A stretch of DNA of 64,000 nt from Stutzerimonas urumqiensis (GTDB lineage Bacteria; Pseudomonadota; Gammaproteobacteria; Pseudomonadales; Pseudomonadaceae). Both the position numbers and the translations under genes were made by a program. Position 1 is the stretch's first letter; each line of letters begins with the position of its first letter. The notes under the pieces were generated by a model. That model was not told the DNA's origin, searched no databases, and worked only from the letters and a program-made list of their open reading frames with translations. The stretch spans positions 124,001 to 188,000 of the forward strand of contig NZ_RBZQ01000008.1 in assembly GCF_003640395.1 (NCBI RefSeq), in the 5' to 3' direction. Shown here piece by piece: positions 46,768 through 56,177 of this stretch.

Positions 46768-47301
46768 TTGAGTTCTGAAACCGTCAGACTCCGTCGCCCG
46801 AACGACGGCGACGGCTACAACCTCCACCAGCTGGTAGCCCGCTGCCAGCCCCTCGACACCAACTCGGTCTACTGCAACCTGCTGCAGTGTTCCGACTTCG
46901 CCGATACCGCGATCGCCGCGGAAAACGCACAGGGCGAACTGGTTGGTTTCATCTCCGGCTACTGCCCGCCCGCCCGCCCGGACACGCTGTTCGTCTGGCA
47001 GGTCGCGGTCGATGCCTCGATGCGCGGCCAGGGCCTTGGCCTGCGCATGCTGCTCGAGCTGGCCGAGCGTGCCGCCACCCACGGCGTGCGCTATCTCGAA
47101 ACCACCATCTCGCCGGACAACGCCGCCTCACAGGCGCTGTTCAAGAAGGCTTTCGCCCGGCTCGGCATCGATCACGAGACCCGCGTGCTGTTCTCGCGCG
47201 CCGTGCATTTCAACGGCCGGCACGAGGACGAGGTGCTCTACCGCGCCGGTCCGTTCGCTTCCACCTTTCCCCGAGAAGAAAAACTCCAGGAGTCCGCATG
47301 A
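46768..47301 (+). CDS. ectA: L-2,4-diaminobutyrate N-gamma-acetyltransferase (ectoine synthesis)
   Basis: 177 aa GNAT enzyme making N-gamma-acetyl-diaminobutyrate, the second ectoine step. EctA blocks are LRRPNDGDGYNLHQLVARC, LDTNSVYCNLLQC, FVWQVAVDASMRGQGLG (acetyl-CoA loop) and YLETTISPDN. The frame is closed by a stop at 46735-46737 and contains no ATG before the domain, so the likely start is TTG at 46768, with AGGT seven bases upstream. Its stop overlaps the ectB ATG. First gene of ectABCD-ask. Confidence 0.93.
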   Translation: MSSETVRLRRPNDGDGYNLHQLVARCQPLDTNSVYCNLLQCSDFADTAIAAENAQGELVGFISGYCPPARPDTLFVWQVAVDASMRGQGLGLRMLLELAERAATHGVRYLETTISPDNAASQALFKKAFARLGIDHETRVLFSRAVHFNGRHEDEVLYRAGPFASTFPREEKLQESA

Positions 47302-48587
47302 CCGTCTTTGAACAGTTCGAACAGAACGAATCCGCCGTGCGCAGCTACTGCCGTTCATTTCCCGTGGTGTTCCAGCAGGCGCGCGGCGCCGAGCTGATCA
47401 CCCGCGAGGGCAAGCACTACATCGATTTCCTCGCTGGCGCCGGCACGCTGAACTACGGCCATAACCACCCGGTACTGAAGCAGGCGCTGATCGACTACAT
47501 CACCGCCGACGGCATTACCCACGGCCTGGACATGTACACCGAGGCCAAGGAGCGCTTCCTCGAGACCTTCAATCGGGTGATCCTCGCGCCGCGCGGCATG
47601 GGCGACTACCGGATGCAGTTCACCGGGCCGACCGGCACCAACGCGGTCGAGGCGGCGATGAAGCTGGCGCGCAAGGTCACCGGGCGCAACAACATCATCA
47701 GCTTCACCAACGGCTTCCACGGTTGCAGCATCGGTGCGCTGGCCGCGACCGGCAACGGCCATCACCGCGGTGGCGCGGGCATCGGCCTGTCCGATGTCAG
47801 CCGCATGCCCTACGCCAACTACTTCGGCGACAAGGCCAACACCATCGCGATGATGGACAAGCTGCTGACGGACCCCTCCAGCGGCATCGACAAGCCCGCC
47901 GCCGTGATCGTCGAGACCGTGCAGGGCGAGGGCGGCCTGAACGTCGCCTCGGCCGAGTGGGTGAAGAAGCTCGAGAAGCTCTGCCGCAAGCACGACATGC
48001 TGCTGATCATCGACGACATCCAGGCCGGTTGCGGCCGCACCGGCACCTTCTTCAGCTTCGAGGAAATGGGCATCAAGCCGGACATCGTCACCCTGTCCAA
48101 GTCACTGTCGGGCTTCGGCCTGCCGTTCGCCATGGTGCTGCTGCGCAGCGAGCTGGACCAGTGGAAGCCGGGCGAGCACAACGGCACCTTCCGCGGCAAC
48201 AACCACGCGTTCGTCACCGCCGCCGCCGCGCTCGAGCACTTCTGGCAGGACGACGAATTCGCTGCCAGCGTGCGCGCCAAGGGCAAGCTAATCGCCTACC
48301 GCATGCAGAAGATCGTCCGCCGCCACGGCCCCGATTCGCTGCACCTCAAGGGTCGCGGAATGATGCTCGGCATCGGCTGCCCGAACGGCGAGGTTGCCGA
48401 AGCCGTGTGCCGCCATGCCTTCGAGAAGGGACTGGTCATCGAGACCAGCGGCCCGCACAGCGAAGTGGTCAAGTGCCTGTGCCCGCTGATCATCAGCGAA
48501 GAGCAGATCGCCAGGGCCATGGACATCCTCGACGGCGCCTTTGCCGCCGTGATGGGTGAAGACCAGGCCGCCAACCAGGCTTCCTAA
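47298..48587 (+). CDS. ectB: L-2,4-diaminobutyrate transaminase (ectoine synthesis)
   Basis: 429 aa class III PLP aminotransferase. It converts aspartate-beta-semialdehyde and glutamate to diaminobutyrate. PLP Lys268 lies in [11 protein letters not shown], the cofactor Asp in [13 protein letters not shown], and the phosphate-binding region in [16 protein letters not shown]. EctB-specific sequence starts [19 protein letters not shown] 47298 overlaps the ectA stop (ATGA) with CCAGGAG upstream. The precursor is supplied by the Ask_Ect aspartokinase encoded at the end of the operon. Confidence 0.97.
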   Translation: MTVFEQFEQNESAVRSYCRSFPVVFQQARGAELITREGKHYIDFLAGAGTLNYGHNHPVLKQALIDYITADGITHGLDMYTEAKERFLETFNRVILAPRGMGDYRMQFTGPTGTNAVEAAMKLARKVTGRNNIISFTNGFHGCSIGALAATGNGHHRGGAGIGLSDVSRMPYANYFGDKANTIAMMDKLLTDPSSGIDKPAAVIVETVQGEGGLNVASAEWVKKLEKLCRKHDMLLIIDDIQAGCGRTGTFFSFEEMGIKPDIVTLSKSLSGFGLPFAMVLLRSELDQWKPGEHNGTFRGNNHAFVTAAAALEHFWQDDEFAASVRAKGKLIAYRMQKIVRRHGPDSLHLKGRGMMLGIGCPNGEVAEAVCRHAFEKGLVIETSGPHSEVVKCLCPLIISEEQIARAMDILDGAFAAVMGEDQAANQAS

Positions 48588-48598
48588 GGAGAGAGATC

Positions 48599-48997
48599 AT
48601 GATCGTACGTACCCTCGCCGACTGTGAGCAGTCCGACCGCAAGATCGTCACCGAAACCTGGGACAGCACCCGAATGCTGCTCAAGGACGACAAGATGGGC
48701 TTCTCCTTCCACATCACCACCATCTACGCCGGCACCGAGACGCACATCCACTACCAGAACCACCTGGAGTCGGTGTACTGCATCAGCGGCAATGGCGAAG
48801 TCGAGACCGTGGCCGACGGCAAGATCTATAAGATCGAGCCCGGCACCCTGTACATCCTCGACAAGCACGACGAGCACCTGCTGCGCGGCGGCAGCGAGGA
48901 CATGAAGATGGCCTGCGTCTTCAACCCGCCGCTCAATGGCAAGGAAGTGCACGACGAAAGCGGCGTCTACCCGCTCGAAGCCGAAACCGTCGCCTGA
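48599..48997 (+). CDS. ectC: L-ectoine synthase
   Basis: 132 aa cupin enzyme that cyclises N-gamma-acetyl-diaminobutyrate to ectoine. Residues matching the iron ligands known in EctC are present at the expected positions: Glu57, Tyr85 and His93. [14 protein letters not shown] at the start and [19 protein letters not shown] near the end are typical. AAGGAGAG precedes the ATG. It is 11 bp after ectB. A 157-bp gap with two hairpins separates it from ectD. Confidence 0.97.
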   Translation: MIVRTLADCEQSDRKIVTETWDSTRMLLKDDKMGFSFHITTIYAGTETHIHYQNHLESVYCISGNGEVETVADGKIYKIEPGTLYILDKHDEHLLRGGSEDMKMACVFNPPLNGKEVHDESGVYPLEAETVA

Positions 48998-49008
48998 GCC
49001 GCGACCCC

Positions 49009-49026
49009 GGCGGCCTCCGGGCCGCC
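49009..49026 (+). other. Hairpin after ectC (first)
   Basis: GGCGGCC (49009-49015) pairs perfectly with GGCCGCC (49020-49026) around tetraloop TCCG, 11 bases after the ectC stop. There is no T-run. It may protect the ectABC part of the transcript or cause partial termination. Confidence 0.5.
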
Positions 49027-49086
49027 CGCAGGAGCCAGCGTGCTGGCGATCCCCCCAGCCCCACCCGATCGCCGCTCGCTCGTTCC

Positions 49087-49104
49087 GCACCCGCTGTCGG
49101 GTGC
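49087..49104 (+). other. Hairpin before ectD (second)
   Basis: GCACCCG (49087-49093) pairs perfectly with CGGGTGC (49098-49104) around loop CTGT, about 50 bases before the ectD start. It is the second stable structure in the same intercistronic gap. Confidence 0.45.
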
Positions 49105-49154
49105 CATGAATCGAAGCCCGGCGCCAGACGACCGGGCCTCTGGAGGACACAGGA

Positions 49155-50072
49155 GTGAGTACGCAACACATCGACCTTTACCCGTCGCGCCATGAGCCGC
49201 AGCCGGCCTGGCAGGAACGCCTCGACCCGGTCGTCTACCGCAGCGACCTCGACCAGGCTCCGGTGCCGGCCGAGCAGATCCGGCACTTCGAGCAGAATGG
49301 CTACATGATCGTCGAGAACCTGTTCAGCGCCGAGGACGTCGCGGTGTTTCGCGCCGAACTCGACCGCATGCGCCAGGACGAGGCGGTCATCCATTCCGAG
49401 AAGACCATCCGCGAGCCGCAAAGCAACGCGGTGCGCTCGGTCTTCGAGATCCATCACGACAACCCGCTGTTCGCCCGCGTCGCGCGTGATGAGCGGGTCG
49501 CCGGCATCGCCCGATTCATCCTCGGTGGCGATGTCTACATCCACCAGTCGCGGATGAACTTCAAACCCGGCTTCACCGGCAAGGAGTTCTACTGGCACTC
49601 GGATTTCGAGACCTGGCACATCGAGGACGGCATGCCGCGCATGCGTGCGCTGAGCGCCTCGATCCTGCTGACCGACAACTTCGCCCATAACGGCCCGCTG
49701 ATGCTGATGCCCGGCTCGCACCGCCACTATGTGCGCTGCGTCGGCGAGACGCCCGAGAACCACTACCAGCAGTCGCTGCGCAAGCAGGAATACGGCGTGC
49801 CGGACGATAACAGCCTCACCGAGCTGGCCGAGCGCTTCGGCATCGACACGGCCATCGCGCCGGCCGGCAGCGTGGTGTTCTTCGACTGCAACACCATGCA
49901 TGGCTCCAACGGCAACATCACGCCCAGCGCCCGCAGCAACCTGTTCTACGTCTACAACCACGTGGACAACGCCCTGCAGGCGCCTTTCTGCGACCGGCCG
50001 CCACGGCCGGCCTTCGTGGCCGAGCGCAAGGACTTCAGCCCGCTCGCCATCCAGCCGGAACAGTACCGCTGA
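49155..50072 (+). CDS. ectD: Ectoine 5-hydroxylase
   Basis: 305 aa Fe(II)/2-oxoglutarate dioxygenase that converts ectoine to 5-hydroxyectoine using O2. The iron triad is His148, Asp150 (YWHSDFETWHIEDG) and His249 (NTMHGSNGN). The 2-oxoglutarate-binding Arg lies downstream in SARSNLFYVYN. QSRMNFKPGFTGKEFYWHS (in part) is the EctD signature. Start is GTG 49155, with GGAGG eight bases upstream. Its presence means the host makes hydroxyectoine, a stronger desiccation and heat protectant. Confidence 0.96.
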   Translation: MSTQHIDLYPSRHEPQPAWQERLDPVVYRSDLDQAPVPAEQIRHFEQNGYMIVENLFSAEDVAVFRAELDRMRQDEAVIHSEKTIREPQSNAVRSVFEIHHDNPLFARVARDERVAGIARFILGGDVYIHQSRMNFKPGFTGKEFYWHSDFETWHIEDGMPRMRALSASILLTDNFAHNGPLMLMPGSHRHYVRCVGETPENHYQQSLRKQEYGVPDDNSLTELAERFGIDTAIAPAGSVVFFDCNTMHGSNGNITPSARSNLFYVYNHVDNALQAPFCDRPPRPAFVAERKDFSPLAIQPEQYR

Positions 50073-50079
50073 TGCGCAC

Positions 50080-50103
50080 GCAGGCCCGGCGGACCGGGCC
50101 TGC
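50080..50103 (+). other. Hairpin between ectD and ask
   Basis: GCAGGCCCGG (50080-50089) pairs perfectly with CCGGGCCTGC (50094-50103) around loop CGGA, 7 bases after the ectD stop. It is very stable with no T-tract, so it may be a partial terminator or 3' stabiliser lowering ask expression. Confidence 0.55.
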
Positions 50104-50165
50104 CGTCAACCGGGCCACGCCCGAGCACGGACGACTCAATTCACCAAGACGGAACGCTGCGAACC

Positions 50166-51596
50166 ATGCATACCGTAGAAAAGATCGGCGGCACGTCCAT
50201 GAGCCGCTTCCAGGAAGTTCTGGACAACCTTCTCATCGGCGAACGCCAGGGGCCTGAGCTCTATCAGCGCGTGTTCGTCGTCTCCGCCTACAGCGGCATG
50301 ACCAACCTGCTGCTGGAGCACAAGAAGACCGGCGAGCCCGGCGTCTACCAGCGCTTCGCCGACGCCAGCAACGAAGAGGCCTGGCTCGATGCGCTCGAGC
50401 AGGTCCGCGCGCAGATGCTGGCCAAGAACACCGAGCTGTTCGACAGCGCCTTCGAGCGCCAGCAGGCCAACCACTTCGTCAACCAGCGGCTCGACGATGC
50501 CAGCGACTGCATGCGCAGCCTGCAACGGGTCTGCGCATACGGGCATTTCCAGCTCGGCGAGCACCTGATGAAGGTGCGCGAGATGCTGGCCTCGCTCGGC
50601 GAAGCGCACAGCGCCTTCAACACCGTGCTGGCGCTCAAGCACCGCGGCGTCAACGCCCGCCTGGTCGACCTCACCGGCTGGCACATGGACGCACCGCTGC
50701 CGTTCGAGCAGATGATCAGCCACAGCTTCGAAGACGTGGACCTGTCCCGCGAGCTGGCCGTCGCCACCGGCTACACGCACTGCACCGAAGGGCTGATGAA
50801 CACCTTCGACCGCGGCTACAGCGAGATCACCTTCGCCCAGATCGCCGCGGCCACCGGCGCGCGCGAGGCGATCATCCACAAGGAATTCCACCTGTCCTCG
50901 GCCGACCCGAACCTGGTCGGCGCCGACAAGGTGGTCACCATCGGCCGCACCAACTACGACGTCGCCGACCAGCTGTCGAACCTCGGCATGGAGGCCATCC
51001 ACCCGAAGGCGGCCAAGAACCTGCGCCGCGCCGGCATCGAGCTGCGCATCAAAAATGCCTTCGAGCCGGACCACGCCGGCACGCTCATCAGCCAGGACTA
51101 CAAGAGCGAGAAGCCCTGCGTGGAGATCATCGCCGGGCGCAAGGACGTCTTCGGCATCGAGGTGTTCGACCAGGAAATGCTCGGCGACGTCGGCTACGAC
51201 ATCGAGATCACCAAGCTGCTCAAGCAGCTCAAGCTGTACGTGGTGAACAAGGATTCGGACGCCAACAGCATCACCTACTACGCCTCCGGCTCGCGCAAGC
51301 TGATCAACCGCGCGGCCAAGCTGATCGAGGAGCGCTACCCGGCGGCCGAGGTCACGGTGCACAACGTCGCCATCGTCTCGGCCATCGGCTCGGACCTGAA
51401 GGTCAAGGGCATCCTGCACAAGACGGTCGCCGCGCTGGCGAGCGCCGGCATCAGCATCCAGGCGATTCATCAGTCGATCCGCCAGGTCGAGATGCAGTGC
51501 GTGGTCAACGAGGAAGACTACGCCGCCGCCGTCGCGGCGCTGCACCGCGGGCTGATCGAGCCGGAGAACCACGGCGACGTGATCGCCGCGGCCTGA
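50166..51596 (+). CDS. ask: Specialised aspartokinase of the ectoine operon (Ask_Ect)
   Basis: 476 aa. It phosphorylates aspartate, supplying the semialdehyde precursor of ectoine. The kinase domain starts VEKIGGTSMSRFQEVLDNLL, with TGYTHCTEGLMNTFDRGYSE, and RTNYDVADQLSNLGMEAIHPKA. C-terminal ACT repeats are at ~330-460 (DVFGIEVFDQEMLGD; ASAGISIQAIHQSIRQVEMQ). It differs from the housekeeping LysC (KFGGTS becomes KIGGTS), as expected for Ask_Ect enzymes of reduced feedback inhibition. It is last in ectABCD-ask, 93 bp after ectD. Confidence 0.94.
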   Translation: MHTVEKIGGTSMSRFQEVLDNLLIGERQGPELYQRVFVVSAYSGMTNLLLEHKKTGEPGVYQRFADASNEEAWLDALEQVRAQMLAKNTELFDSAFERQQANHFVNQRLDDASDCMRSLQRVCAYGHFQLGEHLMKVREMLASLGEAHSAFNTVLALKHRGVNARLVDLTGWHMDAPLPFEQMISHSFEDVDLSRELAVATGYTHCTEGLMNTFDRGYSEITFAQIAAATGAREAIIHKEFHLSSADPNLVGADKVVTIGRTNYDVADQLSNLGMEAIHPKAAKNLRRAGIELRIKNAFEPDHAGTLISQDYKSEKPCVEIIAGRKDVFGIEVFDQEMLGDVGYDIEITKLLKQLKLYVVNKDSDANSITYYASGSRKLINRAAKLIEERYPAAEVTVHNVAIVSAIGSDLKVKGILHKTVAALASAGISIQAIHQSIRQVEMQCVVNEEDYAAAVAALHRGLIEPENHGDVIAAA

Positions 51597-51609
51597 GCCA
51601 TCGCCTCGT

Positions 51610-51635
51610 CGCCCGCCCCATGCGCCGGGCGGGCG
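51610..51635 (+). terminator. Terminator-like hairpin after ask
   Basis: CGCCCGCCC (51610-51618) pairs perfectly with GGGCGGGCG (51627-51635), 14 bases after the ask stop, but no T-tract follows. It separates the ectoine operon from the ANR-type promoter of trhP. Confidence 0.6.
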
Positions 51636-51641
51636 GCGTGC

Positions 51642-51683
51642 TTGATTCAAATCAACGGCGCTGCGCCCGGACTGCCGTAGCCT
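51642..51683 (+). promoter_or_regulatory. ANR/FNR-dependent class II promoter of trhP
   Basis: TTGAT-TCAA-ATCAA (51642-51655) is a perfect FNR/ANR box centred at 51648.5. A -10-like TAGCCT lies at 51678-51683. If transcription begins near 51690, the box is centred at -41.5, the classical class II activation geometry, with a ~20-base leader before the ATG at 51710. Confidence 0.75.
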
Positions 51684-51709
51684 CGCCGGCTTTTGCCGGT
51701 GCCGACGCC

Positions 51710-53068
51710 ATGACCCGACTCGCCCCACCCGAACTGCTGTGCCCGGCCGGCACGCTGAAAGCCATGCGCTACGCCTTCGCCTACGGCGCCGATGCCGTCT
51801 ACGCCGGGCAGCCGCGCTACAGCCTGCGGGTGCGCAACAACGAGTTCGACCACGCCAACCTGGCCCTGGGTATCGGCGAGGCCCACGCGCAGGGCAAGCG
51901 CTTCTACGTGGTGGTCAACATCGCCCCGCACAACGCCAAGCTGAGGACCTTCCTCCAGGATCTCGAGCCGGTGGTGGCGATGGGGCCGGATGCGCTGATC
52001 ATGTCCGATCCGGGGCTGATCATGCTGGTTCGCGAGCATTTCCCGGAGCAGGCCATCCACCTCTCGGTGCAGGCCAACGCGGTGAACTGGGCGACGGTCA
52101 GGTTCTGGCAGACGCAGGGCATCAGCCGCGTGATCCTGTCGCGCGAACTGTCGCTCGAGGAGATCGCCGAGATCCGCCAGCGCGTGCCGGAGATGGAGCT
52201 GGAAGTGTTCGTCCACGGCGCGCTGTGCATGGCCTACTCCGGCCGCTGCCTGCTGTCGGGCTACATCAACCGCCGCGACCCGAACCAGGGCACCTGCACC
52301 AACGCCTGCCGCTGGGAATACAAGACGCACGAGGCCAGGGAAGACGAACTCGGCAACGCGGTGCAGCGCTACCAGCCCATCGCCGTGCAGCCGGCCGAGC
52401 CGACCCTCGGCGCCGGCGCACCGACCGATCAGGTCTTTCTGCTCGAAGACGTCAGCCGCCCCGGCGAATTCATGGAGGCGACCGAGGACGAGCACGGCAC
52501 CTACATCATGAATTCCAAGGACCTGCGCGCGGTGCAGCACGTCGAGCGGCTGGCCGCGATGGGCGTGCATTCGCTGAAGATCGAGGGGCGGACCAAGAGC
52601 CACTACTACGTGGCGCGCACCGCCCAGGTCTACCGCAAGGCCATCGACGATGCGGTCGCGGGGCGCCCGTTCGACCGGTCGCTGATGGACACCCTCGAAT
52701 CGCTCGCCCACCGCGGCTACACCGAGGGCTTCCTGCGCCGGCACGTGCATGACGAGTATCAGAACTACGAGCGCGGCTTCTCGCTCTCCGAGCGCCAGCA
52801 GTTCGTCGGCGAGCTGACCGGCGCGCGGCGGGGCGCACTGGCCGAAGTGAAGGTGAAGAACCGCTTCGCCGTCGGCGACAGGCTGGAGCTGATGACGCCG
52901 CACGGCAACCTCAACTTCCGACTTGAGCATCTGGAGAAGGGCAATGGCGAAGCCACCGCGTGCGCGCCGGGCGATGGCCATGTCCTCTGGCTGCCGGTGC
53001 CCGAGCCCGTCTCGCTGGACCACGCCCTGCTGATGCGCGAGCTGGACGGCGGAACCACCCGCGGCTGA
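51710..53068 (+). CDS. trhP: Prephenate-dependent tRNA uridine(34) hydroxylase (YegQ/TrhP, U32 family)
   Basis: 452 aa, the length of TrhP (UbiU/UbiV are ~300 aa). U32-family N-terminus APPELLCPAGTLKAMRYAFAYGADAVYAG (in part), LSVQANAVNW, and VFVHGALCMAYSGRCLLSGY. Cys residues for an [4Fe-4S] cluster lie in CMAYSGRC and GTCTNACRWEYK. SLKIEGRTKSHYYVARTAQVYR (in part) is also conserved. TrhP makes 5-hydroxyuridine at tRNA position 34 without O2, using prephenate. That suits the ANR box upstream. ATG 51710 gives MTRLAPPELL. Confidence 0.9.
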   Translation: MTRLAPPELLCPAGTLKAMRYAFAYGADAVYAGQPRYSLRVRNNEFDHANLALGIGEAHAQGKRFYVVVNIAPHNAKLRTFLQDLEPVVAMGPDALIMSDPGLIMLVREHFPEQAIHLSVQANAVNWATVRFWQTQGISRVILSRELSLEEIAEIRQRVPEMELEVFVHGALCMAYSGRCLLSGYINRRDPNQGTCTNACRWEYKTHEAREDELGNAVQRYQPIAVQPAEPTLGAGAPTDQVFLLEDVSRPGEFMEATEDEHGTYIMNSKDLRAVQHVERLAAMGVHSLKIEGRTKSHYYVARTAQVYRKAIDDAVAGRPFDRSLMDTLESLAHRGYTEGFLRRHVHDEYQNYERGFSLSERQQFVGELTGARRGALAEVKVKNRFAVGDRLELMTPHGNLNFRLEHLEKGNGEATACAPGDGHVLWLPVPEPVSLDHALLMRELDGGTTRG

Positions 53069-53165
53069 TGCCATCCATGCGGTGCGATGCAGCCATGCGT
53101 CGAAATCCGCTGCGGTTACCACCCGACGGCCTCGCGGCTGAGCGGCCGGCGGCAATGCTTCGGCG

Positions 53166-56009
53166 CTAGCGAAGCAACTGCACGAAGCGCACGGCCTCGA
53201 CCGGCGGGCTGAGCAGGTAACCCTGGATCTCGTCGCAGCCCTGCGCGCGCAGGAAGTCGCGTTGCGGTTCGGTCTCCACGCCCTCGGCGACCACCTTCAG
53301 CTCCAGGCTGTGGGCCATGGCGATGATGGCGCGAACGATCGCCGCGTCCTCGCCGCACTGGTCGAGCTCGGCCACGAACGCCCGGTCGATCTTCACGTAG
53401 TCCACCGGGAAGCGCTTGAGGTAGCTGAGCGATGAATAGCCGGTGCCGAAGTCGTCGATGGCCAGGCTCACGCCCAGCTCGCGCAGCTGGCGGCAGGTGG
53501 TGATGGCGTTCTCGACGTCGTCGAGCAGCTGGCTCTCGGTCAGCTCCAGTTCCAGCAGTCGCGCCGGCAGGCCGGTGTCGTCCAGGACCTGGCGTACCAG
53601 GGTGACGAGGTTGCCCTGGCGCAGCTGCTTGGCCGACAGATTGACCGAAACACGGATCTCGCCAGTGCCGTCCTGCTGCCAGCGACGCGCCTGGGCGCAG
53701 GCCTTGCGCAGCACGGTTTCGCCGAGCGGAATGATCAGGCCGGTTTCTTCGGCCAGCGGAATGAAGTGCCCCGGCGCGATCAGGCCCTGGTGCGGATGGC
53801 GCCAGCGCACCAGCGCCTCGGCGGCGTCGATGTAGTCGTCCGCCAGGCGCATGCGTGGTTGGTAGAAGACTTCGAGCTGATCCTCGTCGAGCGCCTTGCG
53901 CAGCTGATTCTCCAGTTGCAGCGTCTCGATGCTCGCCAATTGCAGGCGGTCGGTGAAGAACTGCAGCGTGTTGCCTCCCAGGTGTTTGGCGTGCTGCATG
54001 GCGGTGTCCGCCTGACGCAGCAGGACGATCGCCTCGCGGGCGTTGTCCGGCATCAGCGTGGCGCCGATCGAGGCGCTGACCACCAGTTCGTGCCCGTCGA
54101 TGATCACCGGCTGGCGAATGCGCTTGAGCAGGCGCGTGCCCAGGTGCACCAGGCCCGAAAGGCTGCCATAGGCTTCGAGCAGGACGACGAACTCGTCGCC
54201 GGACAGGCGCGCCAGGGTGTCGGCGTCCGGCAGCACCTGGCTGATGCGCCGCGCGATCTCCTTGAGCAGCTCGTCGGCGATTTCATGGCCGAGGCTTTCG
54301 TTGAGCGTCTTGAAGCGGTCCAGGTCCAGGTGCAGCACCGCCAGGTTGCGGCCGCTGCGGCGCACGCGCTGGCAGGCTTCATCGAGCCGTTCCTTGAGCA
54401 GGCTGCGGTTGGCCAGCCCGGTCAGCTCGTCGTAGTGGGTCAGGTAGCGCAGCCGCTCCTCGACCTGGCGGCGGATGGTCAGGTCGGTCAGGAAGCCGAC
54501 GATGTTGGCGATACGCCCGGCCTCGTCATGCACGACGCGCATTTGCAGCCATTGCGGGTAGGTTTCGCCGTTCTTGCGCAGCTCCAGCTGCTCGCCTTGC
54601 CAGCTGCCGTCGCGCTCGAGCATCTCGCGCATCTCGCCGTAGCGCGCGCGGGTCGCTTCGGAGGCGAACAGGCGGGTCACGCGGCGCCCCAGCAGCTCGT
54701 CTCGGGTGAAGCCCGACAGCGTGCAGCAGGCCTCGTTGATCGCCAGCACGCGGTACTGATCGTCGAGGATCACGATGCCCTCGCTGGCCGCTTCGAACAC
54801 GGTCGCGGCCAGGCGCTGCTGCTCGATCTGCTGACGGGTGGCGGTGATGTCGCGGCGGGTGCCGATCATGCGCCTGACCCGGCCCTGCTCGTCACGCTCG
54901 ATGGCCCGGCCGCGGTCTTCGATCCACAGCCAGGGACCGTCCGGCGTGCGCGCGCGGTACTCGGCGACATAGACGTCGGTGCGGCCCTTGAGGTGATCGA
55001 TCAGCGCCTGGCGCACGGGCAGGAGATCGTCCGGGTGGACTTCGGGTCGCAGTGGATGGCTGTTTTCCGGCTCGCCGACGCCGAAGCGGATCGCCATCCG
55101 CGAGTGGTGGACGCTGCCTTCGGCGAGGTTCCAGTCCCACAGGCCCAGGCCGCTGGCTTCGAGCGCCAGGTTCAGGCGGGTCTCGCTCTGGCTCAGGTCG
55201 CAGGCGGCACGCGCCAGCTCGGCGGTGCGTTCGACCACCCGCTGTTCGAGCCCTTCGTAGGCATCGCGCAGCTCCTGCTCGGCCCGCCGCCGTTGCTGCA
55301 CTTCATGGGCCAGCTCGGTGTTGAGGCCTTCGGCGTCCGCCCGGGCGCGCTGCAACACCTGGATCAGGCCGGCGTTCTGCTGGCGCTGGACGAGGTTGCT
55401 GCCGATCAGCCGGTTGATCTGCCAGGCGACGATGCTCAGGGTGCCGAGCAGCACCAGCGTCAGCTCGCCCCAGCCGTGTTGCAGCGGGTAGGGGCTGGTC
55501 ACCAGCCCGAGGCCCGCCGGCAGCAGGCAGGGGACGGCAAAGAAGAAGAACGCCCGCAGGTTGACGGCGTAGGCGATGCTGGCGATCAGCACCACCGAGC
55601 CGATCAGCCCGTAGCTCATGACCTGCACCGAGAAGTCATCGGGCGGGACCAGGCGCAGGATCGCGTAGGCCAGGGAGAGCGCCGCGGCGATGCTGCCGAA
55701 GGTGAAGAAGGTCTTCCAGCGAGGCGCGGCCAGTTCGGCGTCGGGCGTGCGACGCACCACCCGCGCCTGGTGCAGCCGCATCAGCGCCAGCGCGGTCACC
55801 GACAGCCACCAGACACCCAGCTCCAGCGGCGACGCATGATGACGAAGCAGCAACACGCAGAGCACGCCGATCACCAGCATCAGGCAAGCCGGCACCTGCG
55901 CGCCCTGAAACAGCAGGCGGGTGCATTCGGCGCGCAGGTCGAAGCCGGTGTCGACGTCCGCCAGGGAAGACGCTTGCGCGGCGGCGATGGAAGGGGATCG
56001 GCTGGTCAA
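53166..56009 (-). CDS. Membrane GGDEF/EAL c-di-GMP protein with PAS domains
   Basis: 947 aa. Six hydrophobic helices (~40-200, MASE-like sensor), a coiled coil (~215-280), two PAS/PAC units (~280-390 and ~400-515), GGDEF (~517-680) and EAL (~697-947). The diguanylate cyclase motif is SGDEF (603-607), one change from GGDEF; the RxxD inhibitory site is not seen. EAL residues look intact: EALVRW (731), [19 protein letters not shown] and VAEGVET. Likely an active phosphodiesterase; cyclase activity uncertain. It matches the position of PA5442 in P. aeruginosa (recalled). Confidence 0.92.
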   Translation of the reverse strand: MTSRSPSIAAAQASSLADVDTGFDLRAECTRLLFQGAQVPACLMLVIGVLCVLLLRHHASPLELGVWWLSVTALALMRLHQARVVRRTPDAELAAPRWKTFFTFGSIAAALSLAYAILRLVPPDDFSVQVMSYGLIGSVVLIASIAYAVNLRAFFFFAVPCLLPAGLGLVTSPYPLQHGWGELTLVLLGTLSIVAWQINRLIGSNLVQRQQNAGLIQVLQRARADAEGLNTELAHEVQQRRRAEQELRDAYEGLEQRVVERTAELARAACDLSQSETRLNLALEASGLGLWDWNLAEGSVHHSRMAIRFGVGEPENSHPLRPEVHPDDLLPVRQALIDHLKGRTDVYVAEYRARTPDGPWLWIEDRGRAIERDEQGRVRRMIGTRRDITATRQQIEQQRLAATVFEAASEGIVILDDQYRVLAINEACCTLSGFTRDELLGRRVTRLFASEATRARYGEMREMLERDGSWQGEQLELRKNGETYPQWLQMRVVHDEAGRIANIVGFLTDLTIRRQVEERLRYLTHYDELTGLANRSLLKERLDEACQRVRRSGRNLAVLHLDLDRFKTLNESLGHEIADELLKEIARRISQVLPDADTLARLSGDEFVVLLEAYGSLSGLVHLGTRLLKRIRQPVIIDGHELVVSASIGATLMPDNAREAIVLLRQADTAMQHAKHLGGNTLQFFTDRLQLASIETLQLENQLRKALDEDQLEVFYQPRMRLADDYIDAAEALVRWRHPHQGLIAPGHFIPLAEETGLIIPLGETVLRKACAQARRWQQDGTGEIRVSVNLSAKQLRQGNLVTLVRQVLDDTGLPARLLELELTESQLLDDVENAITTCRQLRELGVSLAIDDFGTGYSSLSYLKRFPVDYVKIDRAFVAELDQCGEDAAIVRAIIAMAHSLELKVVAEGVETEPQRDFLRAQGCDEIQGYLLSPPVEAVRFVQLLR

Positions 56010-56177
56010 GGGAGCACGTCTCTCCAGATGCGGTGGAAGAGTGCAGCATCATGGCACGATGACAGCGCTTCTCGTCCCGCGAATAAAAGCCCATAGCCAC
56101 GGCGAGGGCAAGACCGGGGCGACAGCCGTTGGACAGCGCCGCGAGCCATTCGCATCCGTTGCGGCTAGAATGCCGCG

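Noticed and set aside
53766..56096. 776-codon plus-strand frame opposite the GGDEF/EAL gene
   Set aside because: Antisense shadow. The real gene shows ordered PAS, GGDEF and EAL domains on the minus strand.
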